Source of the DNA: B16-G9 sp964400655
GTDB lineage: Bacteria > Bacteroidota > Bacteroidia > Bacteroidales > F082
Reading direction: 5' to 3'
Length of the DNA stretch: 15,906 bases
Assembly (NCBI GenBank): GCA_964400655.1
Contig: CAYNVN010000086.1
Span: 1 to 15,906, forward strand
This document shows, one piece after another, positions 6,299 through 14,203 of this stretch; the first letter of the stretch is position 1, and each line of letters starts with the position of its first letter. The notes beneath the pieces are model-generated. The model did not search any database, was not told the origin of the DNA, and was given only the letters and a program-made list of their open reading frames with translations. The translations under genes and the position numbers were made by a program.

Positions 6299-6514
6299 TT
6301 AAATCATTAACCACTCATGTAAATATTTTAAACACAACCCGTAAAATTTTTTGACACTTAAAAATGTTACCGCCCACCCCGTAAAACCATATTGCACTGT
6401 TTTACTGTTTGTTAATGTTTTTGGTACAGCCATTGGTTCTCCAAACAAAACAATCGACAGTATAAATATGATCCCTCCGGTTACCAATATAGCAAGTTTA
6501 AATGTTGCATTATT
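6299..6514 (-). pseudogene. Possible remnant of a small membrane-protein gene on the minus strand, under the TolC 5' end
   Basis: The minus strand is open from beyond 6514 to TAA at 6299-6301. It reads like a membrane protein: a helix (FKLAILVTGGIIFILSIVLF), a short loop with GEPMAVPKTL, then NSKTVQYGFTGWAVTFLSV. There is no ATG at the expected start; only TTG at 6485-6487 or the internal Met of EPMAVP is available, and the upstream part overlaps the TolC signal-peptide region. The plus-strand reading of the same bases before 6468 looks less protein-like. The two-way hairpin at 6207-6244 would suit a convergent gene. It may equally be a chance open frame; I recognise no family. Confidence 0.22.
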
Positions 6515-7832
6515 AAAACGGATAATAATTCCGGCTTTAATATTATTCTTTTCTGCTTCTGCATTCTGCCAACAAACCTGGAATCTTACCAGATGTATTG
6601 ATTATGCAGAAAATAACAACATCGACCTTACCATCTCCCGCAACAGCGTTAAAACACAACAAATAAATTTGCAGCAAAGCAAAGCCTCTCTATTTCCCGA
6701 TTTGGAAGCCGGAAGCCAGGTTAATGTAAACTTCGGACGTAACATCGATCCCAATACCAACGACGTTACCTTTAACCGCACCATGCAAAATTACTACTGG
6801 GTTAACTCCTCCGTAAATATTTTTCAGGGGTTGGTAAAAGCCAATACCATACGTTTTAACAACTATCTGCTTGCTGCCGATAAACAGGAAGCGTTGTTTA
6901 AAAAAAATCAACTTGTTTTTAAAATACTTACCGCCTATTATACGGTTGTGTACAGCAGCGGACTGGTTGAAGTAGCCAAAAATCAGGTTGCATTGTCGGA
7001 AAAACAGATTGAACGAACAAAAATATTTGTGAAAGTAGGACGAGAATCCACCCTTACGGTTCAGGAGTTACAAAGCCAGCATGCAGGCGATATGCTAAGT
7101 TTAACCCGTGCACAAAATCTTTATAACAAAACACTGCTCGAACTCAAACAATTGCTACGACTTGGCGCTTCAACCCCGTTTAATGTTGATACCGCCATCA
7201 CATTTCAAATCTCATTACAACCAATACCCGATGTGGATTCGTTATTTACAAAATCAATAAATGCCATGCCCCAAATCAGGCAACAGGAGATGCTTTATCG
7301 TGCATCTAAAAAAGAACTGGCAATAGCCAAAGGCTATATTTCACCACGAATTTATATTTCGGGAGGATACAGTACCAACTTTTTCGACGGTGCTGAGATG
7401 ACTTTTACAAAACAACTCGAAAACAATCAAAACCAATGGGTAAATATGGGTGTTTCCATACCGTTGTTTAATAATGCTTTAACACACAGCAAAATAAAAA
7501 GAAAACAAATAGCACTTAATAACCAAAAACTATTGCTTGAAAAAGAACGCGAAACCCTTTATACCGAAATTTGGAAAGCCGTTGATGATTTGAGATCGGC
7601 AAAAAGCGAATACCTGTCGGCTGAAGCATTAAACCGGTTTAGCCGGTTATCGTTAAAAAACATAACCGCTAAAATGGAAAAAGGACTGGCCGGTACCACC
7701 GATTACGATGTGGCTAAACAACGATATATTTCGTCACAAGCCACCCTGCTTAAAGCAAAGCTGATTTATATCATGCGCATGCAAATGCTGGAGTTTTACA
7801 GAAAGGGTAATTGGGAACATTTGTACCGGTAA
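6468..7832 (+). CDS. TolC-family outer-membrane efflux protein
   Basis: This is a 454-residue outer-membrane factor that forms the outer channel of a tripartite exporter. I choose the ATG at 6468 because it is the last in-frame ATG before the signal peptide (LLKRIIIPALILFFSASAFC, cut near C34/Q35). An in-frame ATG at 6351 would add 39 poorly protein-like residues, so it is disfavoured. The mature protein shows the OEP pattern of two repeated halves: TWNLTRCIDYAENNNIDL at the start, FPDLEAGSQVNVNFGR and INIFQG-like beta segments, long helices (about 140-230), then a second half with a repeat of the helix-strand pattern ending ATLLKAKLIYIMRMQMLEFY. The Cys before QQ is not in a good lipobox. 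The gene lies 255 bases upstream of the adaptor gene in the same orientation. It is likely part of one efflux unit, although the gap is large. Confidence 0.88.
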   Translation: MIPPVTNIASLNVALLKRIIIPALILFFSASAFCQQTWNLTRCIDYAENNNIDLTISRNSVKTQQINLQQSKASLFPDLEAGSQVNVNFGRNIDPNTNDVTFNRTMQNYYWVNSSVNIFQGLVKANTIRFNNYLLAADKQEALFKKNQLVFKILTAYYTVVYSSGLVEVAKNQVALSEKQIERTKIFVKVGRESTLTVQELQSQHAGDMLSLTRAQNLYNKTLLELKQLLRLGASTPFNVDTAITFQISLQPIPDVDSLFTKSINAMPQIRQQEMLYRASKKELAIAKGYISPRIYISGGYSTNFFDGAEMTFTKQLENNQNQWVNMGVSIPLFNNALTHSKIKRKQIALNNQKLLLEKERETLYTEIWKAVDDLRSAKSEYLSAEALNRFSRLSLKNITAKMEKGLAGTTDYDVAKQRYISSQATLLKAKLIYIMRMQMLEFYRKGNWEHLYR

Positions 7833-7847
7833 GGAGTTGGGAGTGCC

Positions 7848-7910
7848 TGGAGTTGAGGGTTAAGAGTTAAGAGTTAGGAGTTAGGAGTTAAGAGTTGAGA
7901 GTTAGGGGTT
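7848..7910 (+). repeat. Heptamer tandem repeat, nine in-phase units of RRGAGTT
   Basis: Nine units in exact 7-base phase: TGGAGTT, GAGGGTT, AAGAGTT twice, AGGAGTT twice, AAGAGTT, GAGAGTT and AGGGGTT. The unit is preceded by AGTGCCTGGAGTT (7842-7854), the same word found in the mosaic at 3401 and 3522. It fills part of the 255-base gap between the TolC and adaptor genes; the rest of the gap (7911-8087) is AT-rich and holds no gene I can support and no clear terminator. Confidence 0.85.
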
Positions 7911-8087
7911 GGATTATAAATCGTTAATATCCAATCAAAAGCGCTTAAAGTTTGAAAAAAGTGTAAACAAAAAAAAGAGAAGTAAAATCGGGTGCGGCCA
8001 ATGGCAGCTGAATAACACGACCAACGAGAGCAAATAATCATTGAATTAAAGGCCGGGCCGAATGACAAAAGAAAAAAAACATACACC

Positions 8088-9338
8088 ATGGATCGACCAA
8101 TAGAAAAGAAAAAAGGAATCAGAAAAAAACACCTCTACATAGCGGCAGGTATTATTCTGTTTTTGCTTGTTGTTTACAAAGCATTTTTCACCCAAAACCT
8201 CTCCACCTACCGTGTTGAAAAAGATAAACTAACCATTGCCACGGTAACCCGGGGAACCTTTTACAACTACATTACCGTTACCGGAAATGTTGAACCCATC
8301 GCCACCATTTACCTCGATGCCCGCGAAGGCGGCAGGGTTGAAGAAAAAGTAACGGAAGAGGGAACCATGGTTAAAAAAGGCGATGTGATATTGCGCCTCA
8401 GCAACCCCGACCTTAATTTAAGCATCCTTAACAGCGAAGCCCAACTGGCCGAAAAAAGTAACTTTTTACGCAATACCATGGTTACCATGGAACAGGAACG
8501 CATTCAAATAAAACGCGAACTCCTTAACCTCGAATACGATATTAAACGTAAAAAAAGAGCCTACGAACAAAACAAAACCCTTTATGCCGATAAACTGATT
8601 CCTGAAGAAGATTACCTGAAATCGAAGGAAGATTTTGAGTTTGCACAACGCAGCTACGAGCTTTATATTGAACGCCAAAAACAGGACTCGGTTTACCGCT
8701 CCATTCAGGTTAAACAAATGAACGATAACTTACGCAATATGGAGCTAAACCTTCAACTGGTTCGCGAGCGCAAAGAAAACCTCAACGTTAAAGCGCCGGT
8801 TGACGGGCAGCTAAGTTCGTTGGATGTGGAAATCGGACAATCGGTTCCCAAAGGAAGCCGTATCGGACAAATTAACGTACTTACCTCGTATAAGGTTGTC
8901 GCTCAAATTGACGAACATTACATTGACAAAGTAAAAGCCGGACTAACCGCTGATTTGGAACGACAAGGTCAAAAATTCAAACTTCGAATCAGAAAAGTAT
9001 TTCCCGAAGTGCGAAACGGCAGATTTCGTGTGGAAATGGTATTTACCGGAAAACATCCCGACAATATGCGCACCGGACAAACCTACTACACTCGTTTACA
9101 ATTGGGAAATCCGCAAAAAACTTTATTGCTTCCGCGGGGAAGTTTCTTCCAGGAAACGGGAGGTCAGTGGATTTTTGTTCTATCCCCCGACCAACAATAC
9201 GCCGTAAAGAGATACATCAAAATCGGACGGCAAAATCCTAAATTTTATGAACTGCTTGAAGGACTGAAACCCGGTGAAAAGGTGGTAATCTCCAATTACG
9301 AAACCTTTGGCGATAACCAACGGCTGGAACTTGATTAA
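8088..9338 (+). CDS. HlyD/MacA-family membrane-fusion (periplasmic adaptor) protein
   Basis: This is a 416-residue adaptor that would link inner-membrane permeases to the TolC-like channel across the periplasm. A basic N-terminus (EKKKGIRKKH) precedes one membrane anchor at about 15-34 (YIAAGIILFLLVVYKAFF). The first lipoyl half is at about 63-107 (GNVEPIATIYLDAREGG and VKKGDVILRLSNPDL), a long coiled-coil hairpin at about 110-225, and the second lipoyl half at about 228-262 (VKAPVDGQLSSLDVEIGQSV). A beta-barrel follows, ending in RTGQTYYTRLQL, and a membrane-proximal domain ends at KPGEKVVISNYE. The size is normal for MacA-like adaptors. The ATG start has an A-rich leader (AAAAAAAACATACACC) and no Shine-Dalgarno sequence. 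The first permease begins 11 bases after the stop, so the two are almost certainly one transcript. Confidence 0.92.
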   Translation: MDRPIEKKKGIRKKHLYIAAGIILFLLVVYKAFFTQNLSTYRVEKDKLTIATVTRGTFYNYITVTGNVEPIATIYLDAREGGRVEEKVTEEGTMVKKGDVILRLSNPDLNLSILNSEAQLAEKSNFLRNTMVTMEQERIQIKRELLNLEYDIKRKKRAYEQNKTLYADKLIPEEDYLKSKEDFEFAQRSYELYIERQKQDSVYRSIQVKQMNDNLRNMELNLQLVRERKENLNVKAPVDGQLSSLDVEIGQSVPKGSRIGQINVLTSYKVVAQIDEHYIDKVKAGLTADLERQGQKFKLRIRKVFPEVRNGRFRVEMVFTGKHPDNMRTGQTYYTRLQLGNPQKTLLLPRGSFFQETGGQWIFVLSPDQQYAVKRYIKIGRQNPKFYELLEGLKPGEKVVISNYETFGDNQRLELD

Positions 9339-9349
9339 AACTTATCAAA

Positions 9350-11743
9350 ATGGTTATTAAAAATATAAACAATGCTTTTCGTAATATTTGGAGAAATAAA
9401 TTCTTCTCATTTATAAATATTATCGGACTATCGGTAGGGCTGGCAGGGTCGTTTTTTATGCTGCTGTATATTTTACAGGAAACCGGTTATAATAAATGCC
9501 ACATCAACCACAAAAATATTTACAGAGTTCTTAGAACCGACGACCAGTATAAAATCACACAGCCCTATACCCCATATTATTTTTCGGAATACCTTTTAAA
9601 AGATTTCCCCGAAGTAAAAAAATCGGCACGCATTGGATACATTTTTGGCGTATCGTTTAAAAAAAACAACGATTTTATACCCGAATATGTAGTTTACGGA
9701 GCCGACCCTTCGATTTTTGACATATTTACTTTACCCGTAATTAGCGGAAACAAAAACGATTTCTTAAAATCACCCTCTTCGGTAGTTATTACCAAACGTA
9801 TTGCCGACAAATATTTTCCCGACGGAAATGCAACAGGTAAAGAGATGAAAATGCGTCTTAATAATAAAACGTTTGTGTTAACGGTTGACGGTGTTATTAA
9901 AGATATTCCGCTTAAATCAACATTTAGAGGTCAAATTTTTTGCCACATCGACTTTGTTTGGGAACGATCAAAACGTTATTATAAAGATGAAAAACTGAAA
10001 TACAGCTGGTCTGCCTCTAATTACGAAACCTATATTTTGGTGCCCGACAATTTTAACATCCGCGATTTAGAAAATAAAATACCCGCCTTTATAAAAAAAT
10101 ACGGCGGAGAAAAAATCACATCAAAATACTCCTTTCAACCCTTCGACAGCATATATTTTAATTCCAGGCAATTAAGCAATACCATGAAATGGGGAGACAT
10201 ACAAAAAATTTACACCTTTGTATTAATTGCTTTACTTATTTTATTTATTGCCGCCGTAAACTACATTATCTTATCAACGGCACAAGCCGTAACTCGTTTC
10301 AAAGAGATAGGAATTAAGAAAACAATTGGAGCCTCACGCAAAATACTTGTGAAACAAATTTTTACCGAAAGCATTGTTACCACACTGCTTGCCGTTCCCG
10401 TTTCAATATTAATCATGTATTTTTCACTTTCGTTTGTAAATTACCTTTTACGAACCAACCTTCACCTCGAGATGCTTTTAAACCTGAAAGCCGTTACGGG
10501 GCTAATAATTATTACCGTAATAGTCGGCCTTTTTTCAGGAAGTTTTCTGGCGGTTTTTCTTACAAAATTAAATCCGGTTGAAGCACTGCGCAATACTAAT
10601 CTTATTAAAAATTCAAGGTCATGGTTCAGGTTCACCCTCATTATCTTACAGATTGTTATATTTGTAGTGTTGCTTATTTTTTTACAAACAATATCGGCTC
10701 AAATAAACTATGCCGAAAACACCAATCAGGGTTATAATAAAGAAAACCTTATTAAAATATTTATTGATGATGACTTCTTACCCCATCTGCACGAATTTAT
10801 TGAAACCATCAAAAACAATCCGAATATTATTAATGCCTCGGCTGCAAGTTATACACCTCCCGATCCCGGTTGGCAGAAAATAGAATTTCCCGGTCAAAAA
10901 CAAAAAAACAAAGTAATTGTAGTTGAACAGCTTGATGTTGACTACGATTTTGTAAAAACCTTAGAATTAAATATTATTCAGGGAAGAGACTTTTCAAAAG
11001 ATTTTGGCAGCGACGACGGTAATGCAGTACTGATATCAAAATCGGCAATTAAAACATTTGAATTGCCCGATAATGCAACAGGCTCACTAATAACCAGGTC
11101 AGACTCGTTAAACTATAAAGTTATTGGTGTTTTTGATGATATTTATATGCGTTCATTAAAAGAAAAGATTACCCCTATGATTATTTGTCTTACCAAAGAT
11201 AATTTGTGGGAGATAGTAGTACGATATCGTCAAAAAACCGACACCTCAACAATTTCATTTCTGAAGAAAACAATGAATGACTTTGTACCCGACGAACCGT
11301 TGGAATACATCAACGTTAAAGATGCCATTAAAAACTTATATATGAAAGAGATTCAGCTTAAAAAAACCTTTAACCTGTTTACTTTGCTTGCCATTTTTAT
11401 TTCAATGCTTGGCATATTTGCTCTTTCGGTTTTTTTAATCAGACAAAAAGCTAAAACCATCGGCATACGTAAAGTGTATGGTGCCACTACCAAAACCATT
11501 ATTAAACTTATTGTTACCGAGTTTATGGCAATGGTTTTTGCGGCAAACATAATTGGCATCCCCATAGCATTATATATTTCAAACCGATGGCTCAGCGAGT
11601 ATGCTTACCACACGGGGTTTAGTTTACAACCATATATTATAGCTTTTTCTGCCTCATTTTTATTGGTATTTATTACGGTTGTAACAAGTGTTTACAAAAT
11701 TTCAAACATTAATCCGGCCAAATCGATAAAATATCAGGAATAA
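9350..11743 (+). CDS. MacB/FtsX-type ABC transporter permease (first of three)
   Basis: This is a 797-residue inner-membrane permease without an ATPase domain. It has a first helix at about 18-42, a MacB-like periplasmic core domain at about 43-285, then FtsX helices at about 287-309, 344-367, 381-404 and 427-446. A second periplasmic segment (about 450-675) follows, then three more helices at about 677-697, 722-743 and 763-784. The coupling segments are RFKEIGIKKTIGAS (from R316) and TIGIRKVYGAT (I704 on), the usual FtsX motifs that contact the ATPase. The C-terminus NPAKSIKYQE is a typical FtsX-family ending. In Bacteroidota such two-FtsX permeases of about 800 residues act with a separate ATPase and a MacA/TolC partner to export peptides or lipids; the substrate here is unknown. 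The next permease starts 19 bases downstream. Confidence 0.93.
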   Translation: MVIKNINNAFRNIWRNKFFSFINIIGLSVGLAGSFFMLLYILQETGYNKCHINHKNIYRVLRTDDQYKITQPYTPYYFSEYLLKDFPEVKKSARIGYIFGVSFKKNNDFIPEYVVYGADPSIFDIFTLPVISGNKNDFLKSPSSVVITKRIADKYFPDGNATGKEMKMRLNNKTFVLTVDGVIKDIPLKSTFRGQIFCHIDFVWERSKRYYKDEKLKYSWSASNYETYILVPDNFNIRDLENKIPAFIKKYGGEKITSKYSFQPFDSIYFNSRQLSNTMKWGDIQKIYTFVLIALLILFIAAVNYIILSTAQAVTRFKEIGIKKTIGASRKILVKQIFTESIVTTLLAVPVSILIMYFSLSFVNYLLRTNLHLEMLLNLKAVTGLIIITVIVGLFSGSFLAVFLTKLNPVEALRNTNLIKNSRSWFRFTLIILQIVIFVVLLIFLQTISAQINYAENTNQGYNKENLIKIFIDDDFLPHLHEFIETIKNNPNIINASAASYTPPDPGWQKIEFPGQKQKNKVIVVEQLDVDYDFVKTLELNIIQGRDFSKDFGSDDGNAVLISKSAIKTFELPDNATGSLITRSDSLNYKVIGVFDDIYMRSLKEKITPMIICLTKDNLWEIVVRYRQKTDTSTISFLKKTMNDFVPDEPLEYINVKDAIKNLYMKEIQLKKTFNLFTLLAIFISMLGIFALSVFLIRQKAKTIGIRKVYGATTKTIIKLIVTEFMAMVFAANIIGIPIALYISNRWLSEYAYHTGFSLQPYIIAFSASFLLVFITVVTSVYKISNINPAKSIKYQE

Positions 11744-11762
11744 ATTAAAGAAAATCAATAAT

Positions 11763-14087
11763 ATGTTTTTGCTCAACTTAAAAACCTTTTTTAAACATCT
11801 TGCCAAAAGCAAGCTCTATTTGGTAATAACCGTATTGGGATTTACCATTTCATTAACTTTTGTAATATTACTAAGTGTTTACATCAACAACGAATTATCG
11901 GTAAACCGGTCGCAAACAAACCGTAACAGAATTTACAGGTTACGTAACGAAAAGTTTTCAAATGTATCGCCGCCAATAGGCCGGATGTTGCAAAACGAAA
12001 TTCCCGAAATTGAAAGCTTTACCCGTATTTACGACGGAACAGGAGTTATTACCACTCCCGAAGGTTCAAAAATCGCTTTCGATTATTTAATGGCCGATTC
12101 ATCCTTTTTCAAAATATTCACCCTTCCTCTTGTTGAAGGAAATGCTGAAGATGCTTTAAAAACCAAAAATTCCATGGTTCTTACACAGTCGTTGGCTCAT
12201 AAACTTTTCGGCAACAAATCGCCAATCGGAAAACAGATAATGGTCGATCTTAAACACCCATGCACGGTAACTGCCGTGGTAAAAGATATTTCAAAAGGAA
12301 CCCATTTTAATAAATATGATGCCATTTTAAATTTTAAGTTTCTTGCCGATATTTGGGAAAATCCCACGCTGATGGAAAATTACGGTATCTGCTCCTTCGA
12401 TTTGTATCTGCTGGCAAAACCCAATACCAACCTGCCTGCAAAAATCCCTCAAATTAAAGAACGCTTTTTAAAAGATTTTTGGATTTACCGTAAAAAACTG
12501 GTTAAAGAGGTAATACCGGAACCCCTTTCCGAAACCTATTTTAGCACAATAGAAGGAAGGGGAATAAAACAAAACAGCAAAACTTTTATTTTGGTGTTGC
12601 TGGCCATCGTGGTGATGATTTTAATATTATCTATCATAAATTACATGAATTTAACCATCGCCCGATCGGGGATGCGCGTTAAAGAACTGGCCATAAAAAA
12701 ACTAATGGGCAGCTCCCGCGGCAGATTAATCGTGCAGCAGATTGTTGAATCGGTTATTTTATGCGCGGTTTCCTTTGGGTTAGCACTATTATTTGGTTTT
12801 CTGGCTGAGCCCGTTTTTAACAGATTGCTGAATACACAACTTAACCTTAACAACGAATTTTCGGGAAAAATGATACTTCTTTTGATATTGATGGTAATAC
12901 TCATCGGTTTTATATCAGGTATTATTCCCGCAGTTATTATTACAAGGTTAAAAGCCGTTGAAGTTTTAAAAGGCGGGTTTCGCCGAAAAACAAAATCGGT
13001 TTATTCAAAAATTTTGATAGGTTTTCAATATGTCGTGGTGATTGTACTTTTGATATCAACCTTTGTAATATACAATCAAACAAAGTTTATGTTAAATCAT
13101 AATCCGGGTTTTAGCAGCGATAATATTCTTATGCTTGACAACAGCCTAAAACCCGAACAATATGCCGGATTAAAAAATAAATTATTGAGTATTCCCGGCG
13201 TAAAAGATGTTTCATTCACCAAAGGAACACCTGTGGACGGCGGAAACAACAACACTTTTGTTTATCACGACAAACCCGTCAGCTTTCAGTTTTTTGTGGT
13301 TGATTCTTCATTTTTTAAAATGCTTAATTTGCACGTCGAACCTACAAATGCCGCATACTCTAAAAAGGGTATCTGGCTAAATCGTACCGGATTAAAAACG
13401 TTGGAGCTGCCCGATTCGCCACCCCCCGCTTCGGTAGTCATTCAAAAAAATACAATCCCTGTTTTGGGAGTGGTTGACGATTTTAATTTCAGGTCGTTAC
13501 GAAAAAAAATAGGGCCTGTAATGATTGAACTGATGGATTCAACAGATTACGCATGGAGCATTTTGGTACAGCTTGACGGGAAAACCGCTATAACTACTGC
13601 CGACAAAGTAAAAAAGGCTTACAGCGATTATATTAACAACATCCCGTTTTCTTCCCAATTTCTTGATGAATCCATTCAAAAATGGTACGAAAATGAAAAA
13701 CGAACCTCAAAAATAGTAGGTTACTTTGCTTTTCTTACCATTGTTATCTCGGTGATGGGCATTTTTGCCATGTCGATGTTTTACAACCAGCAACGAACCA
13801 AAGAAATTGGCATCAGAAAGGTAAACGGAGCCACTGTTTCAGAAATTGTGATATTGCTCAATAAGGATTTTGTAAAATGGGTAATTGTAGCCTTTTTTGT
13901 GGCAACCCCTGTTGCCTGGTACGCCATGAATCGCTGGCTCGAAAACTTTGCCTACAAAATTGAACTCAGTTGGTGGATATTTGCTTTTGCCGGCATTACG
14001 GCATTGGCCATTGCCATGCTAACGGTAAGCTGGCATACCTTCAGGGCGGCACGCCAAAACCCGGTGGAAGCACTCAGGTATGAGTAA
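11763..14087 (+). CDS. MacB/FtsX-type ABC transporter permease (second of three)
   Basis: This 774-residue permease has the same architecture as its upstream neighbour: helix one at about 18-40, a periplasmic core domain (IGKQIMVDLKHPCTVTAVVK), an FtsX cluster from about 275 to 440, a second periplasmic segment, and a last FtsX cluster to the C-terminus NPVEALRYE. The coupling motifs are RVKELAIKKLMGSS (K307) and RTKEIGIRKVNGAT (K680). It is clearly a paralogue of the upstream gene but diverged enough that the similarity is in motifs and layout, not in long identical runs. It begins 19 bases after the first permease. No ATPase domain is present. Confidence 0.93.
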   Translation: MFLLNLKTFFKHLAKSKLYLVITVLGFTISLTFVILLSVYINNELSVNRSQTNRNRIYRLRNEKFSNVSPPIGRMLQNEIPEIESFTRIYDGTGVITTPEGSKIAFDYLMADSSFFKIFTLPLVEGNAEDALKTKNSMVLTQSLAHKLFGNKSPIGKQIMVDLKHPCTVTAVVKDISKGTHFNKYDAILNFKFLADIWENPTLMENYGICSFDLYLLAKPNTNLPAKIPQIKERFLKDFWIYRKKLVKEVIPEPLSETYFSTIEGRGIKQNSKTFILVLLAIVVMILILSIINYMNLTIARSGMRVKELAIKKLMGSSRGRLIVQQIVESVILCAVSFGLALLFGFLAEPVFNRLLNTQLNLNNEFSGKMILLLILMVILIGFISGIIPAVIITRLKAVEVLKGGFRRKTKSVYSKILIGFQYVVVIVLLISTFVIYNQTKFMLNHNPGFSSDNILMLDNSLKPEQYAGLKNKLLSIPGVKDVSFTKGTPVDGGNNNTFVYHDKPVSFQFFVVDSSFFKMLNLHVEPTNAAYSKKGIWLNRTGLKTLELPDSPPPASVVIQKNTIPVLGVVDDFNFRSLRKKIGPVMIELMDSTDYAWSILVQLDGKTAITTADKVKKAYSDYINNIPFSSQFLDESIQKWYENEKRTSKIVGYFAFLTIVISVMGIFAMSMFYNQQRTKEIGIRKVNGATVSEIVILLNKDFVKWVIVAFFVATPVAWYAMNRWLENFAYKIELSWWIFAFAGITALAIAMLTVSWHTFRAARQNPVEALRYE

Positions 14088-14203
14088 ACAAATAACCAAA
14101 TGAGGTTAATAAATAAAGTGATGATGTATATGAGGAGCCTGCCTGACTATACAGAATAACACAACTAATTTAAGACCAATTAAATTTATGAAAAATACAG
14201 TTA

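Noticed and set aside
6351..6467. N-terminal extension of the TolC protein from an ATG at 6351
   Set aside because: The 39 extra residues do not resemble an outer-membrane-factor N-terminus and would bury the signal peptide; the ATG at 6468 is preferred.
6245..6467. Promoter matching the Bacteroidota -33/-7 consensus before TolC
   Set aside because: T-rich stretches are present but none gives a TAnnTTTG with TTTG at the right distance, so I do not call it.
7874..8089. Minus-strand frame ending NPTPNSQLLTPNS
   Set aside because: The end is the heptamer array read backwards and the rest is antisense to an AT-rich gap; no start or family signal supports it.
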